Source: Pelagibacter sp047722505 (lineage in GTDB: Bacteria > Pseudomonadota > Alphaproteobacteria > Pelagibacterales > Pelagibacteraceae). Taken from it: DNA of 64,000 nt. Position 1 is the first letter of the stretch. Every line of letters starts with the position of its first letter. Below the pieces are notes generated by a model. It saw nothing but the letters and a program-made list of their open reading frames with translations. It had not been told where the DNA came from and made no database searches. The stretch is taken from positions 1,302,001-1,366,000 of the forward strand of contig NZ_CP159814.1 in assembly GCF_047722505.1 (NCBI RefSeq), read 5' to 3'. Shown here piece after piece: positions 41,828-51,279 of this stretch. Made by a program: the position numbers and the translations under genes.

Positions 41828-42161
41828 AAATTTGATCAATTTTAGCTGCTAAAATAAAATCATTTTCTGACAGTCCTTCAATAGCGTGAGTAGTAATTAT
41901 AATTTTAGCATATCCCCAACCAAATGAGATATCTGGATGATGATTTTCATTTTCTGATATTTCACCAACTTTATTTATAAAATTTTGACTATTAATAAAA
42001 TTCTTAAAAGTAAAATTTTTCTCTAAAAAATATATTTCTTTTGCATTTTTTTTAACATTCCAACCATCAACTTTTTTTTGATATTTGTGAATTTCACTAA
42101 TATCAAAGGGCAAAATTCCACCTTCACATGGTACACATTTTTTATTAAGTAAGTCACTCAT
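41817..42161 (-). CDS. 4a-hydroxytetrahydrobiopterin dehydratase (PCD/DCoH)
   Basis: A 114-residue protein. Family signs are the N-terminal LNKKCVPCEGG, GWNVKKNAKEIYFLEKNFTFKNFINSQNFINKVGEISENENHHPDISFGWGYAKIIITTHAIEGLSENDFILAAKID, containing the catalytic His-His-Pro block ENHHPDI and TTHAIEGL. It recycles pterin cofactor after aromatic amino-acid hydroxylation; no hydroxylase gene is in the window. It overlaps purH tail to tail. Confidence 0.93.
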   Translation of the reverse strand: MSDLLNKKCVPCEGGILPFDISEIHKYQKKVDGWNVKKNAKEIYFLEKNFTFKNFINSQNFINKVGEISENENHHPDISFGWGYAKIIITTHAIEGLSENDFILAAKIDQIFNV

Positions 42162-42183
42162 TAATTAGTATTTTTTAAAATTT

Positions 42184-42258
42184 TGGAGCGGGTCAAGGGA
42201 ATCGAACCCTCTACCTAATCGTTGGCAACGATTCGCTCTACCAATGAGCTAGACCCGC
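42184..42258 (-). tRNA. tRNA-Gly (anticodon GCC)
   Basis: A full cloverleaf on the minus strand. The acceptor stem is GCGGGTC/GACCCGC, D-stem GCTC/GAGC, anticodon stem AATCG/CGATT around the loop TTGCCAA, and T-arm GAGGG-TTCGATT-CCCTT. The anticodon GCC reads GGC and GGT. The discriminator is T and the CCA end is encoded (42186-42184). The 72-base body is normal for tRNA-Gly. About 97 bases to the next gene show nothing else I can name. Confidence 0.96.
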
Positions 42259-42355
42259 TTATAAAAAACAATATAAATAGACGGTTTTTTTAGTTCAATC
42301 AATAATAAAGTTTTTGATTAGTATATAGATCTGCAAAAATTTGCTAAAAGAAAGA

Positions 42356-42997
42356 ATGAAAAAACATGATTTACCAAAAACTATCCCTGTCTTTCCATTA
42401 AGTAACTTTATTATATTTCCATATACAACAGTTCCATTAAATATATTTGAACCAAGATATATTGAAATGATTAATGATAGCATGAAAACAAATAAGATGA
42501 TTGGTTTGATTCAGCCAAAAAATAATAACGATAGTTTAATCCCCGGTCTTCATAAGATTGGCTGTTTAGGTAAAATAACTAATTTTAAAGATACATCAGA
42601 TGGTAGATATATGGTCGACCTAATTGGAATAACACGGTTTGAGATAACTAAAGAAATTAAAAACACAAAACCTTACCGTATTTGTGAAACCAATTATGAT
42701 AATTTTGAACTCGATTTAACTCCTGAAAAAAAGAAATTAAAATTTTCTGATCTTGAATTAATATTCAAAGATTTAAAATTATTATTTGAAAAAAAGGGAT
42801 ATATTATAAATTGGAAATCTTTAGAGAAACAAGATTTGAATGAAACGATAAATGCCCTAGCAATGGCCTCCCCTTTTTCACTAGAAGAAAAACAAATTTT
42901 ATTAGAAAGTAAAAATTTAGAAGCACGAAAAGATAAAATTTCAGAAATATTAAGTACTTATAGTTTTGATGATTTTCACAATACAACTATTCAGTAA
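42356..42997 (+). CDS. LON peptidase N-terminal (substrate-binding) domain protein
   Basis: A 213-residue protein from the ATG at 42356; an in-frame TTG five codons earlier is a weaker choice. The LON-N pattern is clear: TIPVFPLSNFIIFPYTTVPLNIFEPRYIEMINDSM, IGLIQPK, LHKIGCLGKITNF and YMVDLIGITRFEI. It lacks the ATPase and protease domains. Free-standing LON-N proteins are widespread in proteobacteria and their function is not settled. It ends 2 bases from the convergent UbiH-like gene. Confidence 0.92.
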   Translation: MKKHDLPKTIPVFPLSNFIIFPYTTVPLNIFEPRYIEMINDSMKTNKMIGLIQPKNNNDSLIPGLHKIGCLGKITNFKDTSDGRYMVDLIGITRFEITKEIKNTKPYRICETNYDNFELDLTPEKKKLKFSDLELIFKDLKLLFEKKGYIINWKSLEKQDLNETINALAMASPFSLEEKQILLESKNLEARKDKISEILSTYSFDDFHNTTIQ

Positions 42998-42999
42998 GC

Positions 43000-44094
43000 T
43001 TAAAAATTTATCCCTGTGTCAGCTAGTTTAATAAAATAATTATTTAAATTCTTATTTTTTCCAATACTTTTAAGAATTTTGGTAAAGCTTTTATTTTGAA
43101 CTTTTTTATCCAAGTTAAAAGATTCATAAATTAAATCTATTGCTTTAGAAAAAACAAAGTTTTTATCTTTCGTTTTTTTTTCGAACTCATCTAATACCAA
43201 TGAATCTAATTGCAAACCCAATTCAATTTTGTCTTCAATAATTTTAGATAGAATTTTAAGATCCCGTATTGTCATATTAAATCCTTGTCCTGCTAATGGA
43301 TGTACTCTGTGAAGCATATCTCCAAAAGCTAAAATATTTTTATGATGATAATTTCTTAAATTTGAAGAACTTAACTCAAAACTATTTAATTTATCAATTT
43401 TATTAATTTTATATTTAGTGTTATTTTTATTAATTAAATCTATTACGTCATTATTATCAAATTTTTTATTCTTAATATCTATTGAATATACTACAGATGT
43501 TTCGGTGTTAGAGATTGGTAAAAATGCAATTGGACCTTGCTTTGTAAAAATTTGAGTTGCCGTATAATTTTCTATTTTTTTGTGTTTTAAAATAGTGGTA
43601 TAAGCAAGGTTATGATAATTTTTACTAATTTTTTTTGTAAAATATTTTTTTGCTAAGAAATTACTTGCATCACAATTAATTATTAAATCATATTTTTTTT
43701 TATTTAAAGACTCTTCATTAATATCTTTTTTTAATATTATTTTTTTAAAAAGTTTACTTTTAATAAGGTTGCTATTTAATGATTTTAAAAGTTTATCATT
43801 TTTTATGACATAAAATAGATCATTATTATCATTCTCAAATTTCAATAAATTTTCTGTATCTATTTTGTCTGTATAAATTTCTATTTTATTTATTTTCCAG
43901 TAATTATTTTTTGAAATTTGAAAAATTTTTTCTTTAAAAAATTCTAAATTACTTTTGGATATTCCTATTGTTCTATTGGAAGAAAAATTACCATTTTCAC
44001 TTTTGTGATAATAATGAACATTTATTTTTTTATTTATAAGGTTTTTAGCTAAAGATAGAGCAGATAGACCTTCACCAATAATACAAACATTCAT
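43000..44094 (-). CDS. UbiH/VisC/COQ6-family FAD monooxygenase
   Basis: A 364-residue flavoprotein from the ATG at 44094, where the Rossmann motif MNVCIIGEGLSALSLAKNL begins; a longer frame upstream would precede that motif with an unlikely extension. The second FAD motif is FGDMLHRVHPLAGQGFNMTIRD. These features define ubiquinone-ring hydroxylases, though this copy is AT-rich and divergent between the motifs. A role in ubiquinone synthesis is likely but the ring position is unknown. It is divergent from ftsK. Confidence 0.87.
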   Translation of the reverse strand: MNVCIIGEGLSALSLAKNLINKKINVHYYHKSENGNFSSNRTIGISKSNLEFFKEKIFQISKNNYWKINKIEIYTDKIDTENLLKFENDNNDLFYVIKNDKLLKSLNSNLIKSKLFKKIILKKDINEESLNKKKYDLIINCDASNFLAKKYFTKKISKNYHNLAYTTILKHKKIENYTATQIFTKQGPIAFLPISNTETSVVYSIDIKNKKFDNNDVIDLINKNNTKYKINKIDKLNSFELSSSNLRNYHHKNILAFGDMLHRVHPLAGQGFNMTIRDLKILSKIIEDKIELGLQLDSLVLDEFEKKTKDKNFVFSKAIDLIYESFNLDKKVQNKSFTKILKSIGKNKNLNNYFIKLADTGINF

Positions 44095-44158
44095 AATAAT
44101 TTTAATTTTAACAATAAAAATTAGATGATACAAAGTGATTAATTAGACTCATTTATTT

Positions 44159-46249
44159 ATGGAATTTAAAAAATTAGCCAACAATACAATCAATTTTGGC
44201 ATAAAAAGAATTATCGAAACAGCTGGTATTGCTCTTTTTTTAATTGGCCTTCTTTTACTAGTTTCTCTTGCAACTTTTTCTCCTGACGACCCTAATTTTA
44301 TTTTTCCAGATAATACTGAAATTAAAAATTTACTTGGTTTTAACGGAAGTTACACAGCTGATCTTTTTTTTCAAACCTTTGGACTCATTGCTTTATTAAT
44401 TCCATTTACACTTATATTTTCTGGTATGAATATAATTCTAAATAAGAAAATTTTTTTAATATTTGAAAGTATTTTCTATTCAGTTCTTTATTCTTTATTT
44501 GGTTCTCTATTTTTTTCTTTTTTTTATCCTACCGCTTTCAACCTTTATATTAATGGAAATGGTGGTTTTATTGGAAAATATTTAGAGTCAACTTTTTTAA
44601 CTTCTTTAATTAATATTAATTCTCAAATCTCTTATTACTTTTTCATTTTAATTATCTCTGTTTTATTTTTAATTAGTGTCCATTTTAAAATTAATTACTT
44701 TTATAAGATAATAAATAAACTTTTTAGGTTAATCTTTATAAAAAAAGAAAGGAGCTACACTAATCAAAATGAAATAATTAGTGAGTTTATACCACAAGAA
44801 GAAATTACAAATTTAATTCAAGAAGATTTACCTTTTATAAAAAATGAAAATAAATCTATTAATAAAAAAATACGTTTCAAACTACCTACAATTAATTTAA
44901 TTAAAATCCCTACTCAAAAAGATAAAGAAAAATTAAAAGATGAAGATTATATTGATAGTGAGTTTTTAGAAAAAATCTTATTAGATTTTGGGGTTAGTGG
45001 AGATATCAAGAAGGTTAGTCATGGTCCTGTGGTAACATTAAATGAATTTGAACCAGCAGCTGGTGTTAAGGTATCAAAAATTATTAATCTCTCAGATGAC
45101 ATCGCTCGAAATACTAGCTCTGAATCTGCAAGAATTGCTACTATCCCAGGTCGTAGCACTATCGGAATAGAGCTTCCAAATTCTAGTCGTGAGAATGTTT
45201 ATTTAAGTGAAATACTCTCTAACTCCGATTTTAATAAAAAAGATATCAGGTTACCAATTGCGCTTGGTAAGAACATTTCCGGCGTTCCTATTGTTGGAGA
45301 TTTAGCTTCTATGCCTCATTTGTTAATTGCTGGAACTACTGGATCAGGTAAATCTGTTTGCATAAATACTATTATTTTATCTCTACTTTACAGACACACA
45401 CCAGATAAATGTAAATTCATACTAATTGATCCAAAAATGCTTGAACTATCAACCTATGAAGGCATACCTCACTTATTATGTCCTGTGATTACTGAGGCAA
45501 AAAAAGCTGCTTCTGTTTTAGGTTGGGTTGTAAAAGAGATGGAAAATAGATACCGACTTATGACCAAAGAAGGGGTGCGTAATATTGATGGCTACAATGC
45601 CAAGCACACTTTGGCTATGCCCTATATAGTTGTTGTAGTAGATGAAATGTCTGACCTAATGCTTGTTGCTGGTAAGGAAATAGAAAATTATATTCAGAAA
45701 TTATCACAAATGGCTAGAGCTGCTGGAATTCATATTATAATGGCCACACAAAGACCAAGTGTTGATGTCATTACAGGAACCATCAAAGCAAATTTTCCAA
45801 CAAGAATATCTTTTCAAGTAACATCAAAGATAGATAGCAGAACAATTTTAGGTGAACAAGGTGCGGAACAACTGCTTGGTAAAGGAGATATGCTTTATAT
45901 GTCTTCTGCAAATAAGATCGTTAGAATTCATGCTCCATTTGTATCAGAAAGTGAAATTGAAAAAGTTAACAATTATTTAAGAAGTCAAGCAGAGCCAAAT
46001 TATATAGATGAAATCTTAAATTTTGTAGATGAGAAAGAATTAAGTGGAGAAGCATCTAGCTCTGGTGATAAAGATGAATTGTACCAGGCAGCACTTGATA
46101 TTATTAAATCAGAGGGCAAGGCATCTACCTCATTTTTACAAAGAAAATTGCAGATAGGATATAATAGAGCTGCAAGAATTATTGACATGATGGAAGCTGA
46201 TGGAGTTGTGAGTAAGGCAAATCATGTGGGTAAAAGAGATGTTCTTTAA
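44159..46249 (+). CDS. ftsK: DNA translocase FtsK
   Basis: A 696-residue protein: four N-terminal membrane helices (about 20-180), a short linker of about 80 residues, then the RecA-like motor with Walker A GTTGSGKSVCINTII, Walker B YIVVVVDEMSDLM and the MATQRPSVDVITGTIKANFP block. The C-terminal gamma winged-helix domain (DELYQAALDIIKSEGKASTSFLQRKLQIGYNRAARIIDMMEADGVV) reads KOPS sites. The linker is much shorter than in E. coli FtsK. It overlaps the lolA gene by one base. Confidence 0.96.
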   Translation: MEFKKLANNTINFGIKRIIETAGIALFLIGLLLLVSLATFSPDDPNFIFPDNTEIKNLLGFNGSYTADLFFQTFGLIALLIPFTLIFSGMNIILNKKIFLIFESIFYSVLYSLFGSLFFSFFYPTAFNLYINGNGGFIGKYLESTFLTSLININSQISYYFFILIISVLFLISVHFKINYFYKIINKLFRLIFIKKERSYTNQNEIISEFIPQEEITNLIQEDLPFIKNENKSINKKIRFKLPTINLIKIPTQKDKEKLKDEDYIDSEFLEKILLDFGVSGDIKKVSHGPVVTLNEFEPAAGVKVSKIINLSDDIARNTSSESARIATIPGRSTIGIELPNSSRENVYLSEILSNSDFNKKDIRLPIALGKNISGVPIVGDLASMPHLLIAGTTGSGKSVCINTIILSLLYRHTPDKCKFILIDPKMLELSTYEGIPHLLCPVITEAKKAASVLGWVVKEMENRYRLMTKEGVRNIDGYNAKHTLAMPYIVVVVDEMSDLMLVAGKEIENYIQKLSQMARAAGIHIIMATQRPSVDVITGTIKANFPTRISFQVTSKIDSRTILGEQGAEQLLGKGDMLYMSSANKIVRIHAPFVSESEIEKVNNYLRSQAEPNYIDEILNFVDEKELSGEASSSGDKDELYQAALDIIKSEGKASTSFLQRKLQIGYNRAARIIDMMEADGVVSKANHVGKRDVL

Positions 46250-46803
46250 TGTTTAAAATAATAATTGTTTTAATACTTTTTAGTTTTTATATTCCAGCAA
46301 ACTCATCACCAAAAGATAAGATAATTTCTCAAATGAAACTTACTAATAATTTAAGTTTCAATTTTATACAAACAATTAAAGATAAAAATGAAGATGGAAA
46401 ATGTATCATTGAATATCCTAAAAAAATCTTTTGTGAATATAGTAATCCTAGTAAAAAAAAATTAGTATCAAATGGAAAATCTTTAGTTATTAAAACCAGT
46501 AACAAAGGAAGTTATTATCGTTATCCACTTAACAAAACTCCTTTAGAATTTTTGCTAGATAAAAAATATCTAATTTCTAAAATAGAAGAATTAGAGCCAA
46601 GGGATATTGACAACAAGTACATAAATTTTAAAATTTTTGAGAACAACAATAAGATTAATATTTTTTTTGATAAGAAGGATTTAAATTTAATTGGATGGCA
46701 AACCGAAGATATTTATCAAAATTTATCAATAACGTTTATTTCTTCTGTTAAAAAAAACCAAGAGATTAATAGCAAGATTTTTAAATTACCTGAAAATAAT
46801 TAA
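46249..46803 (+). CDS. lolA: Outer-membrane lipoprotein carrier protein LolA
   Basis: A 184-residue periplasmic protein with a signal peptide (1-18). LolA-like pattern: LSFNFIQTIKDKNEDGKCIIEYPKKIFCEYSNPSKKKLVSNGKSLVI, then YPLNKTPLEFLLDKK, then SITFISSVKKN. Its position directly after ftsK is the usual one in proteobacteria, which supports the call. It carries lipoproteins across the periplasm to the outer membrane. Confidence 0.9.
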   Translation: MFKIIIVLILFSFYIPANSSPKDKIISQMKLTNNLSFNFIQTIKDKNEDGKCIIEYPKKIFCEYSNPSKKKLVSNGKSLVIKTSNKGSYYRYPLNKTPLEFLLDKKYLISKIEELEPRDIDNKYINFKIFENNNKINIFFDKKDLNLIGWQTEDIYQNLSITFISSVKKNQEINSKIFKLPENN

Positions 46804-47307
46804 TCATCTGATTAAGGTTTCAGATTTAAAATTTTTCATACCTCTAGCCAAATAATTTTTTAACGCATTTTTATGATCTAGGGAACAAGTGTGAACCCAA
46901 ACTCTCTCGCCTCCCATATTAAATGAGTACTTAATTGCTTCACTTAACAAATATCCCCCTAATTTTTTTCCAAAATATTCTTCCAAAATTCCAAAATAAG
47001 CAATTTCGGCTTCTTTGTTTTGCTTGTTAAATATCAGTTCAAAATAGCCAGCTATTTCACTTTTATCTTTAAGGATGTATGTAAATAACTGATCATTAGA
47101 GATATAATCTGTCCAATTTAACTCTGTCCAAACAAGTCTATCAATCCATTGACAATTCTTACCAATAGTTTTGTAAAAAAATTTATTTAATTGAAAATCT
47201 TTTGGGTCGGCGAGCTCTACAGTGTAATTCTTTGAGGGCTTCTTAACTTCTTTTAATGCACCTAGAGACCTTATCTCTAAATAACTTCGATAAATTTTTT
47301 TTGTCAC
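46804..47307 (-). CDS. GNAT family N-acetyltransferase
   Basis: A 167-residue GNAT fold. The acetyl-CoA loop is EEYFGKKLGGYLLSEAIKYSF after the strand KEAEIAYFGI, with VWVHTCSLDHKNALKNYLARGMKNF as the C-terminal part. The substrate is unknown. It abuts the end of lolA on the opposite strand and overlaps the HIT gene by 4 bases, so it is probably at the 3' end of the his operon transcript. Confidence 0.88.
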   Translation of the reverse strand: MTKKIYRSYLEIRSLGALKEVKKPSKNYTVELADPKDFQLNKFFYKTIGKNCQWIDRLVWTELNWTDYISNDQLFTYILKDKSEIAGYFELIFNKQNKEAEIAYFGILEEYFGKKLGGYLLSEAIKYSFNMGGERVWVHTCSLDHKNALKNYLARGMKNFKSETLIR

Positions 47308-47669
47308 TCAACCATTTTTCCAATTTTTTCTCCTCCAAATAAATGGAAGTGTAAATGTGGAACCTCTTGACCGCCATCTTCACTCAAATTTGTTAAAGCT
47401 CTATAGCCTTTACCTGTATCTGTTGACATGCCTAACATTTTGGAAACTTTGGTAATAGCTTTGCTTAACGCAACTATCTCTTGATCTGAGGCTCTATTGT
47501 TAAAATCATCTAAATCAATGTACTCACCTTTTGGAATAACCAATACGTGTATTTTTTTTTGAGGATTAATATCTTGAAAAGAAAAAACGTAATCATTTTC
47601 AAATATTTTTTTACAAGGAATTTCCTTTCTCAAAATTTTTGCAAAAATATTATTTTTGTCATAGCTCAT
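47304..47669 (-). CDS. HIT family protein (HinT-like)
   Basis: A 121-residue nucleotide hydrolase/transferase with NIFAKILRKEIPCKKIFENDYVFSFQDINPQKKIHVLVIPK and the catalytic HLHFHLFGG (HxHxHxx). HinT proteins hydrolyse purine nucleoside phosphoramidates. It follows hisE with a one-base overlap, a common pairing in alphaproteobacteria. Confidence 0.94.
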   Translation of the reverse strand: MSYDKNNIFAKILRKEIPCKKIFENDYVFSFQDINPQKKIHVLVIPKGEYIDLDDFNNRASDQEIVALSKAITKVSKMLGMSTDTGKGYRALTNLSEDGGQEVPHLHFHLFGGEKIGKMVE

Positions 47670-47977
47670 TATCTGCTATTCTTTTCTTCAATACCTGATT
47701 GTTTTTTTCTGTCTTCCAACTCTTTTAGGACATCTTCAAACTTAATATCAGCTGCCTCAAGTGTAACTAATATATGATAAATTGTATCTGCTGCTTCATG
47801 AACTATGTTAGATTTATCATTTAGGGCCTCTTTAAGTTCACTAAATTCTTCTTCCATTTTATCTATACATTTAGATAGACCACCTGATAATAATGATGAA
47901 GTATAAGATTTATCCTCATCCTTCTTATTTTTTCTGTCTCTAATTGTATTTACTAAATTTAATAGATTTTCTGACAT
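47669..47977 (-). CDS. hisE: Phosphoribosyl-ATP pyrophosphohydrolase
   Basis: A 102-residue protein with the MazG-like HisE pattern: SYTSSLLSGGLSKCIDKMEEEFSELKEAL and IVHEAADTIYHILVTLEAADIKFEDVLKEL. The acidic residues of EEEFSE and EAAD bind Mg. Second step of histidine synthesis. It follows hisF by 2 bases; hisG, hisI, hisD and hisC are not in the window. Confidence 0.96.
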   Translation of the reverse strand: MSENLLNLVNTIRDRKNKKDEDKSYTSSLLSGGLSKCIDKMEEEFSELKEALNDKSNIVHEAADTIYHILVTLEAADIKFEDVLKELEDRKKQSGIEEKNSR

Positions 47978-47979
47978 GT

Positions 47980-48735
47980 CTAAATCCTAACTGGAATTCC
48001 TTTTGAATTCAAATATTGTTTGGCTTCATTAATGGAGTGTGTTCCGTAATGAAAGATTGAAGCTGCTAGTACAGCGCTAGCATTGCCAAGCTTTATGCCA
48101 TCCACCAGGTGATCCAAGTTACCCACTCCACCTGAGGCAATCACAGGTATATTAACTGTTGAAGATATTTCTAACATCAAATCATTATCATAACCAATTT
48201 GAGTGCCGTCTCTATCCATAGATGTAACCAGTAATTCTCCTGCTCCATTATCTTCCATTTTTTTTGCAAATTCTGTTACATCTATATTTGTGTTGTTTCT
48301 CCCACCATGGGTAAAAACCTCCCATTTATTGCCATTTTTTTTAGCATCTATTGCAACAACAATGCATTGTGATCCAAATTTTTTTGAACTTTCAATTATC
48401 ATTTCAGGATTTTGAACTGCTGCAGTATTAATTGAAACTTTATCTGCTCCACAATTTAATAATTTACCTATGTCATTAATGCCTCTGACCCCACCACCAA
48501 CCGTTAAGGGCACAAAACATTTTTTAGATGTTTTCTCAACCACATCATAAATTGTGTCTCTATTTTCATTGGAAGCTGTAATATCTAAAAAGCAAATCTC
48601 ATCAGCACCACCATCACTATAGATTTTAGCTTGCTCAACTGGATTACCAGCATCCTTTAAATTTACAAAGTTAATTCCTTTGACAACTCTCCCATTTTTA
48701 ACATCTAAACAGGGTATAATTCTATTTTTAAGCAT
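47980..48735 (-). CDS. hisF: Imidazole glycerol phosphate synthase subunit HisF
   Basis: A 251-residue TIM barrel with IIPCLDVKNGRVVKGINFVNLKDAGNPVEQA, DEICFLDITAS, LTVGGGVRGINDI and VIASGGVGNLDHL. The catalytic Asp11 and Asp130-like residues are in CLDVKNG and VAIDAKKNG. It makes IGP and AICAR with ammonia from HisH; AICAR feeds purH. It overlaps hisA by 8 bases. Confidence 0.97.
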   Translation of the reverse strand: MLKNRIIPCLDVKNGRVVKGINFVNLKDAGNPVEQAKIYSDGGADEICFLDITASNENRDTIYDVVEKTSKKCFVPLTVGGGVRGINDIGKLLNCGADKVSINTAAVQNPEMIIESSKKFGSQCIVVAIDAKKNGNKWEVFTHGGRNNTNIDVTEFAKKMEDNGAGELLVTSMDRDGTQIGYDNDLMLEISSTVNIPVIASGGVGNLDHLVDGIKLGNASAVLAASIFHYGTHSINEAKQYLNSKGIPVRI

Positions 48736-49447
48736 CTAATTCTCTCACTAATTCATCTAATTTGATATCACCATCATATATAGCTTTGCCAACTATTATT
48801 CCTTCAATATTTTTTAAACCTTTTGCTTTTTTAATGTCATCAATTGAAGACACTCCTCCTGAAATAATTACTTTACAATTAGATACATTTGCAACATTAG
48901 TTGTTTCTTCAAAATTAGGACTTTGTTTGGTGCCATCTCTATTTATGTCTGTATAAATTAATCTGCTAACACCATAATCATTTACTTCTTTTAAAAAATC
49001 TAAAGTAAGTTTGTTAGAATTTTCTTTCCATCCTGAAACAGATAAGTATCCATTTTTAGCATCTAGACCTAAAGCAATTTTATATGGAAATTTTTGACAT
49101 GCTTCTTTTAAAAAAAATTTATCTTTTATAGCTGCACTACCTAAAATAACTTTCTCAGCTCCTGCATCTATATATTTTTGTACACTATCAATAGTTCTAA
49201 TACCTCCGCCTACTTCAATTTTTAAATCAAATTTATGAACAATCTCTTTGATAACATCTAAATTAATTGTCTCTCCGGTTAAGGCACCGTCTAAATCAAC
49301 AATGTGTAAATTTTTAAAACCATGATCTTTGTATTTACTAGCTTGATCAATTGGTGATACTTCATATTCAGTTTTATTATTAAAATTCCCTCTAATTAAT
49401 CTCACACATTTCTTATCTTTAATATCTATGGCTGGAAATATTTTCAT
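48728..49447 (-). CDS. hisA: ProFAR isomerase HisA
   Basis: A 239-residue barrel enzyme with the doubled half-barrel pattern of HisA/HisF: FPAIDIKDKKCVRLIRGNFNNKTEY, LHIVDLDGALTGE, IEVGGGIRTIDSV, IYTDINRDGTKQSPNFE and VIISGGVSSIDDI. It opens the ProFAR ring before HisF/HisH. It lies between hisH and hisF with close spacing. Confidence 0.97.
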   Translation of the reverse strand: MKIFPAIDIKDKKCVRLIRGNFNNKTEYEVSPIDQASKYKDHGFKNLHIVDLDGALTGETINLDVIKEIVHKFDLKIEVGGGIRTIDSVQKYIDAGAEKVILGSAAIKDKFFLKEACQKFPYKIALGLDAKNGYLSVSGWKENSNKLTLDFLKEVNDYGVSRLIYTDINRDGTKQSPNFEETTNVANVSNCKVIISGGVSSIDDIKKAKGLKNIEGIIVGKAIYDGDIKLDELVRELDA

Positions 49448-49449
49448 AT

Positions 49450-50076
49450 TTATAAATTTAAAAAATTTTCTATAATTTTAAGTCCTAATTTATGGCTTTT
49501 TTCAGGGTGAAACTGAGTTCCAAAAATATTTTCTTTTTCTACAGAACAAACAATGTTTGATGAATAATCTGTTGTTGCTGAAATTACATTTTTATCCTCT
49601 GGGATAAATTCATAACTATGCACAAAATACATGTGTGAATTATTTTCTATATTATTAAAAATCTTACTTTCTTTAATAATACTAATTTCATTCCAACCAA
49701 TGTGTGGAAGTTTGAATTTATTATTTTGATTATCAATCTTTGATACTTTTCCTGAAATCCAACCAAGTCCTTTCGTTTCAGTCTCTTCATAGCCAATGTC
49801 TGCGAACATCTGTAATCCAACACAAATCCCTAGAAGAGGTTTTTTGTTATTTACTGCAAATTCATTTAGTGCCTCTACTAAGCCACTTATACCATTTAAT
49901 GCATCAACGCAGCTCTTAAACGATCCTTGTCCCGGTAAAACTATTTTGTCGCTTAATTTAATCTTATTTAAATCTGAGGTTACTTCAATATTAACTTTAT
50001 CTTTGCCAGCTTCCTTAAAAGAATTTATTACAGAGCTGATATTTCCTGAATTATAATCAACAATTGTGACATTCAT
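49450..50076 (-). CDS. hisH: Imidazole glycerol phosphate synthase subunit HisH
   Basis: A 208-residue class I amidotransferase. The nucleophile is Cys in PLLGICVGLQMFADIG, and the catalytic His-Pro-Glu is in FGTQFHPEKSHKLG. It supplies ammonia to HisF. It follows hisB by 5 bases on the same strand. Confidence 0.97.
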   Translation of the reverse strand: MNVTIVDYNSGNISSVINSFKEAGKDKVNIEVTSDLNKIKLSDKIVLPGQGSFKSCVDALNGISGLVEALNEFAVNNKKPLLGICVGLQMFADIGYEETETKGLGWISGKVSKIDNQNNKFKLPHIGWNEISIIKESKIFNNIENNSHMYFVHSYEFIPEDKNVISATTDYSSNIVCSVEKENIFGTQFHPEKSHKLGLKIIENFLNL

Positions 50077-50081
50077 TAAAC

Positions 50082-50672
50082 TTATAATGAGCCTTTAGTT
50101 GATGGAATACTCTTCTTATTTCTAGGATCTATTTCTAAAGCAGTTCTTAATGATCTTGCTAATGCCTTAAAACAAGACTCGATTATGTGATGACTATTGT
50201 CTCCATAAATATTTTCCATGTGAAGTGTTATTCCGGCTGACTGAGAAAATGCCTGAAACCATTCTTTAAAAAGTTCCGTATCCATCTCCCCAAGTCTTTC
50301 TACTTTAAGTTTAACTTTCCATATTAAATAAGGTCTATTAGAAACATCAATTGCAACTCTTGTTAACGTTTCATCCATTGGTATCATTGCATGAGCGTAT
50401 CTTTTAATTCCTTTAAAATCTTTTAGTGCTTTTTTTAAAGCTTCACCTATAGCAATTCCAGTGTCTTCTGTTGTGTGATGAAGGTCTATATGAGTATCAC
50501 CTTTTGCTTTAACTTTTAAATCAATAAGTGAATGTTTTGATAATTGTTCAAGCATATGATCTAAAAAACCTATCCCTGTATCAATTTTATATTGACCTTT
50601 GCCATCAATATTAACTTCAACACTGATACTGGTTTCTTTAGTTTTTCTAGAAACTTTTCCTATTCTGCTCAT
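50082..50672 (-). CDS. hisB: Imidazoleglycerol-phosphate dehydratase
   Basis: A 196-residue enzyme, the monofunctional form. Metal-binding blocks are GFLDHMLEQLSKHSLIDL, DTHIDLHHTTEDTGIAIGEALKKAL and DNSHHIIESCFKALARSLR. First gene of the his cluster hisB-H-A-F-E in this window; divergent from hslV across a 91-base spacer that should hold both promoters. Confidence 0.97.
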   Translation of the reverse strand: MSRIGKVSRKTKETSISVEVNIDGKGQYKIDTGIGFLDHMLEQLSKHSLIDLKVKAKGDTHIDLHHTTEDTGIAIGEALKKALKDFKGIKRYAHAMIPMDETLTRVAIDVSNRPYLIWKVKLKVERLGEMDTELFKEWFQAFSQSAGITLHMENIYGDNSHHIIESCFKALARSLRTALEIDPRNKKSIPSTKGSL

Positions 50673-50763
50673 AATATTTAATACGTATATAGAGATTAAT
50701 TGACTATATCAATATTTGCAATCTACCACTTGAAGAATAAAAATTAATATCCATTTATAATTA

Positions 50764-51279
50764 ATGACTACAATAGTACTTATTAGAAAAAACAGCGAAG
50801 TAGTGGTTGCTGGAGACGGTCAAGTCAGTATGGGAAATACTGTAATTAAAAGTACCGCAGCAAAAGTTAGAAAAATTGAAAAAAGAAATGTGATTGCAGG
50901 ATTTGCAGGGTCTACAGCTGATGCTTTGACGTTATTTGAAAGATTGGAAGCTAAACTTGAAAAACATGCGGGCAATCTTCCGAGAGCAGCTGTTGAGTTA
51001 GCAAAAGACTGGCGGACTGATAAATATTTAAGAAGATTAGAAGCATTAATGGCTATTGGTGATAAAGAGAATAGCTACATAATTTCTGGTACAGGTGATG
51101 TACTCGAGCCTGAAGGTGATGCAATCGGTATAGGCTCCGGTGGAAATTATGCATTAGCTGCTGCTAAAGTTTTATTAGTTTCAGATTTGAGTGCTGAAGA
51201 AATTGCAAGAAAAGCAATTCAAGTTGCATCTGAAATTTGTGTATTCACTAATAATAATATTAAAATTGAAAAAATTTAA
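50764..51279 (+). CDS. hslV: ATP-dependent protease proteolytic subunit HslV
   Basis: A 171-residue N-terminal-nucleophile hydrolase. It begins MTTIVLIRK, so Thr2 becomes the nucleophile after Met removal, followed by VVVAGDGQVSMGNTVIKSTAAKVRKI and IGSGGNYALAAAKVLL. It is the proteasome-like core degrading unfolded proteins. It overlaps hslU by one base (TAATG), the standard arrangement. Confidence 0.97.
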   Translation: MTTIVLIRKNSEVVVAGDGQVSMGNTVIKSTAAKVRKIEKRNVIAGFAGSTADALTLFERLEAKLEKHAGNLPRAAVELAKDWRTDKYLRRLEALMAIGDKENSYIISGTGDVLEPEGDAIGIGSGGNYALAAAKVLLVSDLSAEEIARKAIQVASEICVFTNNNIKIEKI